Positions 38,209 to 45,243 of a DNA stretch of 64,000 nt are shown here, piece by piece (the stretch's first letter is position 1; each line of letters starts with the position of its first letter). Location of the stretch: the NCBI RefSeq assembly GCF_001748365.1, contig NZ_BDHH01000012.1, positions 12,291-76,290 of the forward strand. The letters are read 5' to 3'. The notes under the pieces were generated by a model, which made no database searches, was not told where the DNA came from, and worked only from the letters and a program-made list of their open reading frames with translations. A program made the translations under genes and the position numbers. The stretch comes from Fusibacter sp. 3D3. Its GTDB lineage: Bacteria; Bacillota; Clostridia; Peptostreptococcales; Acidaminobacteraceae.

Positions 38209-39108
38209 TTAACAGAACTCCTTTGCCCCATGCTCTATAAAATAGTGGTAGATGTCCGTAACCGCTTTTTCCCGATTGCATTTACGTCTTGTCACTAAAT
38301 AGATATCATAATCAAAATCAAAATTCCGAACCTCTATGATTTTAAATTTTTTTTCATAGAGTTCTTTTTTGACAGACATATAAGGTAAAAAACAGATTCC
38401 CAAGTTGTTATTCACTGAAGATTTCGCAGCGGGTATTGAGTCTACTTTGAACATAATTGGGATTTGATCCATATGAAGCCCCAAGGGTTTTAATTTGTGT
38501 TTCAAAAAAGAAGAAATCGTAAGTGCGTCATCATCTAACAACACCATCTCATGATCTAAAAGCGCGTTGACATCAATCGCATCTGGAATTCTAGAACTGC
38601 TATTTGCCACCAAAACAATACGTTCCTTGCCGATCTTGGTAAACTCCAATCGATCGTCACAAGGCTCTTCTGTGACAAAACATAAATCCGTCAATTCATT
38701 GATCAAATCATTAATGGATTCCATATTCGATTTGGAATGCATTTCAAAATTATACTTTGGAAAAGCCTTTTTCACCTTATAGATCACACAGGGCAGAGAA
38801 TAATTCACCATGGATAAATAGCCATTGATCTTAATGTTTTCAAAGCTATTTTCAAGCTGAACGAGCTCCTCTTTAAGCTTTTCGTGGATTCTCAACATCG
38901 TTCCTGAATATTTAAATAAAATTCGCCCCGCTTCTGTCGGGAGAACCCCTTTATTGCTTCTTTCCAGCAATTGATAGCCCATTTCATCTTCTAATTTCTG
39001 AATGTTTTGGCTCAGCGCCGACTGTGAAATATGGCGGTTGGCAGCAACTTTAGATATACTCTTAGTCTCCACGATATCTCTAAAATATTCAAGTGCATTT
39101 AAATTCAT
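38209..39108 (-). CDS. LysR-family transcriptional regulator
   Basis: 299 residues. N-terminal HTH with ISKVAANRHISQSALSQNIQKL, then the substrate-binding domain. RBS GAGGTGAGCT. Divergent from the YeeE-TusA operon starting 168 nt away, the classic position for a regulator of that operon, so control by sulfur status is inferred. Effector unknown. Confidence 0.88.
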   Translation of the reverse strand: MNLNALEYFRDIVETKSISKVAANRHISQSALSQNIQKLEDEMGYQLLERSNKGVLPTEAGRILFKYSGTMLRIHEKLKEELVQLENSFENIKINGYLSMVNYSLPCVIYKVKKAFPKYNFEMHSKSNMESINDLINELTDLCFVTEEPCDDRLEFTKIGKERIVLVANSSSRIPDAIDVNALLDHEMVLLDDDALTISSFLKHKLKPLGLHMDQIPIMFKVDSIPAAKSSVNNNLGICFLPYMSVKKELYEKKFKIIEVRNFDFDYDIYLVTRRKCNREKAVTDIYHYFIEHGAKEFC

Positions 39109-39275
39109 AGCTCACCTCTTCATTTCTATTATGGCGGATTAATTTACAAATTGGGTATCACTTTTTCTTATACTGATTTAGAATTGCCATTGATGCCTAC
39201 CTTCAATAAAATGGTATCATATAACTGTGAGATTGTTAAGAGTATAGCAAACTTTATTTTTAGGAGTGTGAAAAA

Positions 39276-39962
39276 ATGGCTGAATCAAACCGCGCAGCAA
39301 CATCTAGACGCTCTTCTGCAAATCGCAAACCAAAGAAGAATCAAATTCCCTTTGGTTTTGCAGCAGTGTTTTTATTTATAGCAGTTGCACTTTGGTTGAA
39401 TACAAAATCAAGTACGTTGTCACTTTTTTGGATGACAGGCATTGCATTTGGCTTCATTCTTCAAAAAGGACGTTTCTGTTTTACCGCTTCAATGCGTGAC
39501 CCTTATTTAACAGGAAGTACTTCTATGACACGTGCCGTCATCATTGCGCTTGCACTGACAACCATCAGCTTTACAGCGATTAAATATGGTTATGCAAGTG
39601 CAGGTTTACCGATTCCAGGCATGAGTTACGTCGTGCCGATCAGTCTAGCGACCCTTATTGGCGCTTTTATGTTCGGTGTGGGCATGGTCATCGCCGGCGG
39701 TTGTGCATCAGGCACGCTCATGCGTGTTGGCGAAGGTTTTTATATGAACCTTTTGGCAATGATTTTCTTTGTCATCGGTTCTCTACTCGGTGCACATGAT
39801 TTTGGTTGGTGGAAAGAACATATTATTTCAAAAGGTACGTCGATCTTTTTACCCGATGTTTTCGGATGGATGGGCGCAGTATTATTGCAATTAGGTGTTT
39901 TATTGGCACTTTATATTCTCGCAGAAGAATATGAGAAAAAAAGAGGTGCTTCATCACATTAG
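39276..39962 (+). CDS. YeeE/YedE-family sulfur transport protein, N-terminal half
   Basis: 228 residues with about five transmembrane helices. It has the two Cys expected in the first half of the thiosulfate transporter TsuA: Cys68 in QKGRFCFTASMRD and Cys143 in IAGGCASGT. The third Cys lies in the separate gene at 40285. Basic N-terminal tail (RAATSRRSSANRKPKK) before TM1. RBS AGGAGTG. First gene of the operon. Confidence 0.87.
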   Translation: MAESNRAATSRRSSANRKPKKNQIPFGFAAVFLFIAVALWLNTKSSTLSLFWMTGIAFGFILQKGRFCFTASMRDPYLTGSTSMTRAVIIALALTTISFTAIKYGYASAGLPIPGMSYVVPISLATLIGAFMFGVGMVIAGGCASGTLMRVGEGFYMNLLAMIFFVIGSLLGAHDFGWWKEHIISKGTSIFLPDVFGWMGAVLLQLGVLLALYILAEEYEKKRGASSH

Positions 39963-40034
39963 TGAAATGATGAACGGTCTACCCAATAGTCAAACTTATG
40001 AGTTTAAAATATTAAATTTTAGAGGAGGATTCAA

Positions 40035-40262
40035 ATGAAAGAAGTTATATTAGATTGTCTAGGTGAAGCTTGTCCAGTGCCTTTGGTAAAAGCGCAAAAC
40101 AAATTGAAAGAATTAGAAGTTGGCGATGTGCTCATCGTACAAATTGATCACAGTTGTGCCATGAAAAACTTGCCAGAATGGGCTAGAAAAGACGGCTACA
40201 ATGTGGAAGTTGAAGAAGTGGATGATGGCGAATGGGAAGTCATCATTGAAAAAAATAAATAA
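40035..40262 (+). CDS. TusA-family sulfur carrier protein
   Basis: 75 residues with the acceptor Cys in GEACPVPL. In E. coli and Spirochaeta, TsuB/TusA proteins receive sulfur from the TsuA/YeeE channel; here the gene lies between the two halves of the channel. RBS GAGGAGG. It ends 22 nt before the next gene. Confidence 0.9.
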   Translation: MKEVILDCLGEACPVPLVKAQNKLKELEVGDVLIVQIDHSCAMKNLPEWARKDGYNVEVEEVDDGEWEVIIEKNK

Positions 40263-40284
40263 CACCAACTTGGAGGTGTCAAAA

Positions 40285-40845
40285 TTGGAAAAGAAAGAGA
40301 CAAAATTCTTTGATCAATTAAAAAACAATGCCTATTATATCAAATGGCTTAAAAATCCATTCACTTATGTAACCGCTGCTGTTCTTTTATCGCTTTTTCA
40401 AACGATTACACTTGCTGTTACAAAAGAGCCATGGGGCGTTTCTGGTGTATTTGCTTACTGGGGCGCTTGGGTATTTGAAGCTTTTGGAGGTTCCGTTGAC
40501 AAGTGGTATTACTTTGCAAGTTCTGGTGCCCAAGCTGTACTCAACGATGGTTTTATAAACCATGCGGGCACATGGCGAAATCTCGGCATCATCATAGGTG
40601 CACTCACTGCAACGTTATTGGCTTCTGGTTTTAAAATTAAGAAAATTAAATCTAAAAAGCAAATTATCGCAGCTTCGCTTGGTGGGCTACTCATGGGTTA
40701 CGGTGCAAGACTTGCATTTGGCTGTAACATCGGTGCCCTATACAGTGGTATTGCCTCACTCTCTCTTTCGGGTTGGGTGTTTGCCATCGGCATGTTCTTT
40801 GGCGCTATTGTTGGCAGTAAGCTTTTGGTTAAATTCTTTATGTAA
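40285..40845 (+). CDS. YeeE/YedE-family sulfur transport protein, C-terminal half
   Basis: 186 residues with about four to five transmembrane helices. It carries Cys147 in ARLAFGCNIGALYSG, the equivalent of the third conserved Cys of TsuA. Start is the TTG at 40285, with GGAGGTG 6 nt upstream; longer frames would overlap the TusA gene. With the 39276 gene it reconstitutes a full two-half channel. Confidence 0.87.
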   Translation: MEKKETKFFDQLKNNAYYIKWLKNPFTYVTAAVLLSLFQTITLAVTKEPWGVSGVFAYWGAWVFEAFGGSVDKWYYFASSGAQAVLNDGFINHAGTWRNLGIIIGALTATLLASGFKIKKIKSKKQIIAASLGGLLMGYGARLAFGCNIGALYSGIASLSLSGWVFAIGMFFGAIVGSKLLVKFFM

Positions 40846-40924
40846 GCAAGTCTTTATGTGAGCAATTACCTTTAAGTTACCCACTACTCATCGACCTACT
40901 TTTGATTAAGAAAGGATTTATATA

Positions 40925-42148
40925 ATGGCTAGAGAAAAAAAAGTTGAGTACTATGATGTGATTATCATCGGTGGTGGACCAGCTGGTTTAAGTGCGTCCA
41001 TTTATGCAGGGCGAGCACGTCTTAACACACTCCTCATCGAGAAAGCGCTCATCGGTGGACTGGCTACTTATACCAACGAAATTTCAAATTATCCTGGATT
41101 TCCAGATGATCCAAAAGGTGAAAAAATCACCAATTTGATGAAAGAACAGGCGAAAAAACTCGGCGTTAACTTTAAACTCACTGCCGTTTCAAGTGTTGAA
41201 CTCGAAGGTGAAGAAAAAATCGTCGAAACTTTTAGAAATAAATATATCGCTAAAACAGTGATCATTGCAACTGGTGGTCGTCCACGTACAACAGGCGCTG
41301 AAAATGAAGAGCAATACCTCTTCGATAAAGGGATTTCATTCTGTGCAACTTGTGATGCGGCTGCCAACACGGATAAACATGTAGTGGTCATCGGTTCTGG
41401 CGATGCCGCTATAGAAGAGGGCATGTTCCTCACTAAATTTGCACGCAAAGTCACCGTGTCCGTTATGCACGACGAAGGCATCATGGACTGTAACGAAATC
41501 GCACGTCAAGCAGCACTTGCAAATCCTAAAATGGAATTCGTATGGAATTCTGTGGCGAAACGCTTTGAGGGAGATGGGCACTTAGAAACTGTTGTGCTTA
41601 AAAATGTTAAGACTGGCGTTGAAATTCCGGTGAACTGTGATAATTGTTTTGAGTTCATTGGCTATCTTCCAAACTCAGAACTCTTTGAAGGTGTGATCAA
41701 CATGACCCCTCAAAGATATATCCCCGTTACAGAGAAAAAGGAAACCAATATTGAAGGTGTTTTCGCCATCGGCGATGTCACTGATAAATGGTTAAAGCAA
41801 GTTGCCACAGCCGTTGGTGATGGCGCCATCGCAGGAACAGCTGCAGAGCGCTACATTGCAGAAAAAGAAATCTTTGATACTTGTATCATGCAAAAAGAAA
41901 AACAAGGTCTGATCTATGTTTACAATGCCATTGATGTGCCTTCAAGAGAATTCTTAACGCACATCGAAGCCATTGAAAACGAAAATAAAGGCCGTTTAAT
42001 CGTCAATCGTATTGACACTTATAAGTCAAATGGTATTGCCCTTAAATTAGGTGTCGAGAAAATCCCTGCAATTGTCATTACTAAAGAAGGTAAAATTGTT
42101 GGTAAACTCTATGATCTTGATAAAGATCAGGTAATCAACGCTTTGTAA
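40925..42148 (+). CDS. Thioredoxin-reductase-like flavoprotein with C-terminal thioredoxin-like domain
   Basis: 407 residues. FAD motif GGGPAGLSASIYAGRA (16-31), redox pair Cys140/Cys143 in FCATC, second dinucleotide loop GSGDAAIEEG at 157-166 and FAD-closing AIGDVTDKW near 281. The NADPH-specific HRRxxxR motif is absent (that stretch reads VTVSVMHDEGIMD), as in ferredoxin-dependent flavin thioredoxin reductases. The last ~80 residues (GLIYVYNAIDVPSREFL...) resemble a thioredoxin fold but lack CXXC. Terminal gene of the sulfur operon, so it probably reduces a persulfide or a carrier. RBS AAAGGA. Confidence 0.85.
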   Translation: MAREKKVEYYDVIIIGGGPAGLSASIYAGRARLNTLLIEKALIGGLATYTNEISNYPGFPDDPKGEKITNLMKEQAKKLGVNFKLTAVSSVELEGEEKIVETFRNKYIAKTVIIATGGRPRTTGAENEEQYLFDKGISFCATCDAAANTDKHVVVIGSGDAAIEEGMFLTKFARKVTVSVMHDEGIMDCNEIARQAALANPKMEFVWNSVAKRFEGDGHLETVVLKNVKTGVEIPVNCDNCFEFIGYLPNSELFEGVINMTPQRYIPVTEKKETNIEGVFAIGDVTDKWLKQVATAVGDGAIAGTAAERYIAEKEIFDTCIMQKEKQGLIYVYNAIDVPSREFLTHIEAIENENKGRLIVNRIDTYKSNGIALKLGVEKIPAIVITKEGKIVGKLYDLDKDQVINAL

Positions 42149-42160
42149 GCCTATATTCTG

Positions 42161-42201
42161 AAAGAAGCCACTGAATCGGTTTAGATTCGGTGGCTTCTTT
42201 T
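42161..42201 (+). terminator. Terminator of the sulfur operon
   Basis: AAGAAGCCAC-T-GAATC pairs with GATTC-G-GTGGCTTCTT and is followed by T4; 13 nt after the stop codon. Confidence 0.9.
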
Positions 42202-42310
42202 GATGGTCTGCAAAATTTACGCTCTCCAAAATTTTTAAGTCATTTTGTAATATTTTTAATGGAATCATATTCTATTTAGGGTGAAAATGACTACATTTCA
42301 AACTGTAATA

Positions 42311-42401
42311 ATAAAAGCTGAGCAATTGACTTTTAAAGGAGCTCCACAGGCATTCACGCCGAGGACTGGTCTCCGTAGAAAATTAATTGTTCAGCTTTTA
42401 T
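42311..42401. other. Long-stem intergenic hairpin B
   Basis: Outer arms ATAAAAGCTGAGCAATTG and the opposite strand at 42384-42401 pair over about 18 nt, with two G-U wobbles. The interior holds GGAG/CTCC, CAG...CTG and GCC/GGC stems. It contains CTCCACAG and CGAGGACTG, shared with the interior of hairpin A on its minus strand. It lies in a 300-nt gap with no gene. Probably a structured RNA, a small mobile repeat or a bulky terminator. Confidence 0.6.
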
Positions 42402-42449
42402 ACATTTTATAAAGTAATAAGTTTATAGCAACATTTCATTGTATTCACT

Positions 42450-42605
42450 CTATACCTTATTGTTAGAACCTCTAGTCTTTTGATTCTTTTTACTGGTAGA
42501 TGCTCCACCCATTTTTTTGTTAACTTGAAAATCTTGTTTCTTTTTGTTATCCGCTTTTTTCTTTTCTAAAAATTCTTTCATTTTTTCCATATTTTTCTCG
42601 GACAT
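42450..42605 (-). CDS. Small lysine-rich basic protein
   Basis: 51 residues, MSEKNMEKMKEFLEKKKADN..., with about 16 Lys and a C-terminal Gly/Ser/Asn tail. An N-terminal helix is likely and the rest disordered. ATG with GGAGG 8 nt upstream. No known family; short basic proteins of this type often bind RNA or ribosomes, but this is only a guess. Confidence 0.6.
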   Translation of the reverse strand: MSEKNMEKMKEFLEKKKADNKKKQDFQVNKKMGGASTSKKNQKTRGSNNKV

Positions 42606-42690
42606 ATTTGTACCTCCAGTCCATTAATTGAGTTATTCATAAACACTTTATTACTCACTCATTATAGCAAGTTTCAAGGAAATTACAATC

Positions 42691-43476
42691 CTATTTTGGA
42701 ATATCCCATCGTATAGACAAGTGTTTTTTAAGTGTATTGAAGAGCAAATGATCTATTAATATCCCGCAGAGCATAATACCAAGAATCCCACTATAAACAC
42801 TGACCGTATCCATAAGCATTCGCTTTTCATAGATGAACCAACCGATCCCCATATGTGTGCCCACCATTCCAAAAATCATTTCTATACTAATGATGGCACG
42901 CCATCCCCTATTAAACCCATTCTGTAAGCCCATAATAAGATCGGGAACAGAACCTAAAAAATAAATATTATAGAGCCTTTTAATCAAAGGGATTGGGTAT
43001 GCATTTTCCAGTTCATAAAATCGACATGACAACCGATCTTGACATAGTTTTAGTTGTATCCAAAGCGGCCAAATCGTCGCATGAAGCATTAAAAATAGAA
43101 TTGCTTTAGAACTCAACCCAAACCACAAAATCACAAGCGGTAAAATAGCGACACTTGGGATAGGGCTGAGTAATGTGTACAGCAAGTCAAAGCATTCTTG
43201 GCACAATCGGAATCGTTTGGATAAAATCAACATCAACAACACACAGATCACACTTATGCCCAGCGCGATTAGCACTTGAAAAAGTGAAAAAGAAATCGAA
43301 GTGAGTACTGATCCATCATGGATTAAGCGCTTGATGATTTTCTCAATCGGTGGAAACAATGCCTCTGGGTAAACCTTACTGTAAGCAACAATCTCCCACA
43401 ATAAGCAGATCAGAAAAAAAAGCGTCATTTTTAGGGTTGTTTTTCTACTTCTTCTTAACCATTGAATCACTGCCAT
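42691..43476 (-). CDS. ABC transporter permease, SsuC/TauC type
   Basis: 261 residues with six hydrophobic segments. Family marks are VYPEALFPPIEKIIKRLIHDG at the N-terminus and the EAA-like region ELENAYPIPLIKRLYNIYFLG. Partner of the binding protein it overlaps by 10 nt. No ATPase gene is adjacent, so it must borrow one. Confidence 0.85.
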   Translation of the reverse strand: MAVIQWLRRSRKTTLKMTLFFLICLLWEIVAYSKVYPEALFPPIEKIIKRLIHDGSVLTSISFSLFQVLIALGISVICVLLMLILSKRFRLCQECFDLLYTLLSPIPSVAILPLVILWFGLSSKAILFLMLHATIWPLWIQLKLCQDRLSCRFYELENAYPIPLIKRLYNIYFLGSVPDLIMGLQNGFNRGWRAIISIEMIFGMVGTHMGIGWFIYEKRMLMDTVSVYSGILGIMLCGILIDHLLFNTLKKHLSIRWDIPK

Positions 43477-44414
43477 ATCAAATCCTCTTGCTCAAAATTG
43501 GATTCTATCATTTTCTGTTGACTCATAAATGTTAAAAACCGCTCCAACCCCTTGACTTCATGGGTATAGGTCATGTCGGATAAAGCGCCTAAATCGGCCT
43601 CCGTATAGTTTTCTAATAGAATTTCATATGCGCGATCGGGCTTATCATTCATAAAGTCAATTGATTTTGAAAGTGCGCTTGAAAAAGCATTGTATAATGC
43701 CGTATCCTCATAAACCCGTTCTGGGCAAATCCCTACGATGAAAGTAAATGAATCTCCAAAACAGGTTTCCCCATCCACAAGTACCTTAAGGCCAGTCTGC
43801 TTAAGTTCTTGGTCTAAATAGGGCGGTGACGTGAAATGAAGGTATCTAGAGTCGTTGTTCATCATGACCATCTGACCATCAGGATGCGACATCGAAACCA
43901 ACTGGTCATCAAAAGCTTTCGCATCCCCCGAGATTTTTTCAGCATACATGCTGAGCAAAATGTGTTGTATGCTCCCAGGCTGAGGCAATAGGATCTTTTG
44001 ATCTGATTTTAACGCCAATAGACTCTCCATATCTGCTGGCGCAACCAATCCAAGCGGACTCTCTGACAATCCCATAACGATACGCCAGTCCATCCCTTTA
44101 TCTTTTCCGATCAAGAACGGTGGTATCCCTACGAAACCAAAATCCAGTTCATTGGCTATCATAGCCTCTCTCATGGCGGCTGTGTTGGGCAGTTTTTTCC
44201 AAACCACTTCTAAATCTACATTTGCGCTCGTCAAAGCATTCTCCAAAAAGCCTTCATGTCTCATGATCTCAAGCGGTGCATAAGCGAGTCCAAATTGATC
44301 TGCTATGATGACCTGCTTTTTCTCATTTGATTTCGCACATCCTGGCACGACCAAGATCAACGCCATTATTAATACCGTAAAAAGTAAATACCCTTTTTTA
44401 TATTTAGAATTCAC
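43467..44414 (-). CDS. ABC transporter substrate-binding lipoprotein, SsuA/TauA/NMT1 type
   Basis: 315 residues. Signal peptide with lipobox VPGC, then an NMT1-type periplasmic-binding fold (AYAPLEIMRHEGFLE, FVGIPPFLIGKDKGMDWRIV). Binds sulfonates, nitrate, thiamine precursors or related molecules; the class is not determinable from this. GTG start, RBS AGAGGTG. 10-nt overlap with the permease gene. Confidence 0.85.
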   Translation of the reverse strand: MNSKYKKGYLLFTVLIMALILVVPGCAKSNEKKQVIIADQFGLAYAPLEIMRHEGFLENALTSANVDLEVVWKKLPNTAAMREAMIANELDFGFVGIPPFLIGKDKGMDWRIVMGLSESPLGLVAPADMESLLALKSDQKILLPQPGSIQHILLSMYAEKISGDAKAFDDQLVSMSHPDGQMVMMNNDSRYLHFTSPPYLDQELKQTGLKVLVDGETCFGDSFTFIVGICPERVYEDTALYNAFSSALSKSIDFMNDKPDRAYEILLENYTEADLGALSDMTYTHEVKGLERFLTFMSQQKMIESNFEQEDLIWQ

Positions 44415-44589
44415 ATTGCACCTCTATTATTCGTTATTTATTTATCAATAATTATACCATATCCCGTTTGGAAATTTAGTACTCATCTCTTAATATAACA
44501 TTACAATATCCGATTGCAGTAATTTTTTTTTATGTATGCCCTTTATTAAAAAACAAATTTATAGTATAATAAATAGCGTTATAACACAC

Positions 44590-44666
44590 GCATCCTTAGC
44601 TCAATCGGATAGAGTAGCGGACTTCGAATTCGTTGGTTGTGGGTTCGAATCCCGCAGGGTGCACCA
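44590..44666 (+). tRNA. tRNA-Arg (anticodon UCG)
   Basis: Full cloverleaf: acceptor GCATCCT/AGGGTGC with one G-U and one U-G pair, D-stem GCTC/GAGT, anticodon stem GCGGA/TTCGT around CTTCGAA (anticodon TCG), T-stem GTGGG/CCCGC with TTCGAAT, and encoded CCA at 44664-44666. Reads CGA Arg codons. Confidence 0.95.
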
Positions 44667-44721
44667 ACTTATCCACGTTCCATTATGGGTTAGGGTTTCA
44701 AAAATCAGTTTCGCATTAACC

Positions 44722-44829
44722 CTAAACCTTATTGTAATGCTCCATAAAAAGGTAGATTTCGATTCTATCATCGAACACGACGACTTTATCAACGCATTTA
44801 TCAATAAGTTGATTCTGTTCTGTAACACT
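44722..44829 (-). pseudogene. Possible serine-recombinase C-terminal remnant
   Basis: The minus frame ends in QLIDKCVDKVVVFDDRIEIY plus a short tail, which resembles the last residues of large serine recombinases (a repeated 'kIxvydDkIeI' strand). Only about 35 residues are visible and there is no catalytic domain. Next to the tRNA, it may be a relic of an integrated element. Weak. Confidence 0.25.
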
Positions 44830-44833
44830 TTTT

Positions 44834-45067
44834 TTAAAAATACCTTTCCCTTGTGAGAGGTATTTTTTTTTCATCCATTGCGAAGTCAAATCTCGCCATA
44901 CTCTCAGATACTTCAACCTTAAAAAGAACTTTAAAAAACACAAGTGCTTCATATGCACGCCCACTTCAAATTGCATTTTTAATGCCTATTATCCCACAAT
45001 CAACATCTACCTCTTTTGATTTCAACACCCGTATTTCGTTTAGGCGAAATCAGCAACCAATGAACAT
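44834..45067 (-). pseudogene. Decayed gene with in-frame stops
   Basis: The minus frame from the ATG at 45067 reads as protein-like (FRLNEIRVLKSKEVDVDCG, then AYEALVFFKVLFKVEVSES, ending ARFDFAMDEKK) but is broken by TGA at 45050-45052 and at 44966-44968. 73 nt upstream lies a c-di-GMP-I-like riboswitch on the same strand, which may once have controlled it. No family recognised. The last codons overlap the terminator, so the true end may be earlier. Confidence 0.35.
44836..44870 (+). terminator. Terminator downstream of the tRNA-Arg gene
   Basis: AAAAATACCT pairs with AGGTATTTTT, followed by a run of T. Confidence 0.7.
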
Positions 45068-45094
45068 TCTTCTGGCTAAAACTGCTTACATGGC

Positions 45095-45128
45095 AAGAGC
45101 CTGCCCTTAGAATAAAGAGCAGACTCTT
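45095..45128 (+). terminator. Strong hairpin with T run
   Basis: AAGAGCCTGCCCTT pairs with AAGAGCAGACTCTT (G-U pairs) around AGAATA, and on the plus strand a T7 run follows at 45134-45140. It may instead be part of the leader downstream of the riboswitch on the minus strand. Confidence 0.45.
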
Positions 45129-45140
45129 ACCCGTTTTTTT

Positions 45141-45217
45141 GCAGTCAGACTATCATAGCACAATGTGCGCCTTAGACCCTCGGCTTTGCGTCCCCACCTT
45201 TAGATGGGGACACCCTT
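45141..45217 (-). promoter_or_regulatory. Second c-di-GMP-I riboswitch, apparently 5'-truncated
   Basis: On the minus strand: P2 stem CCCCATC-TAAA-GGTGGGG, then GACGCAAAGCC, GGGTCTAAGGC, and GCTATGATAGTC, all core motifs in order and spacing. The expected GGCAAA immediately before P2 is missing (the sequence is GGGTGT), so P1 cannot form normally. It begins 25 nt after the stop of the surface-protein gene and precedes the decayed gene at 45067. Probably a relic cut by insertion of the island. Confidence 0.6.
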
Positions 45218-45243
45218 AGTTTAATTTTGTTTATGGATGTCGT

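Noticed and set aside
44536..44856. Open frames on both strands over the tRNA-Arg gene
   Set aside because: They are the usual false proteins produced by translating a tRNA gene (phrases like RDSNPQPTNSKSATLSD are a known tRNA shadow).
45181..45210. Hairpin with CTTTAGATGGGG resembling an IS200/IS605 end
   Set aside because: The surrounding minus-strand sequence has the ordered c-di-GMP-I core (GACGCAAAGCC, GGGTCTAA, CTATGATAG), which explains the stem better; no TnpA or TnpB gene is present.
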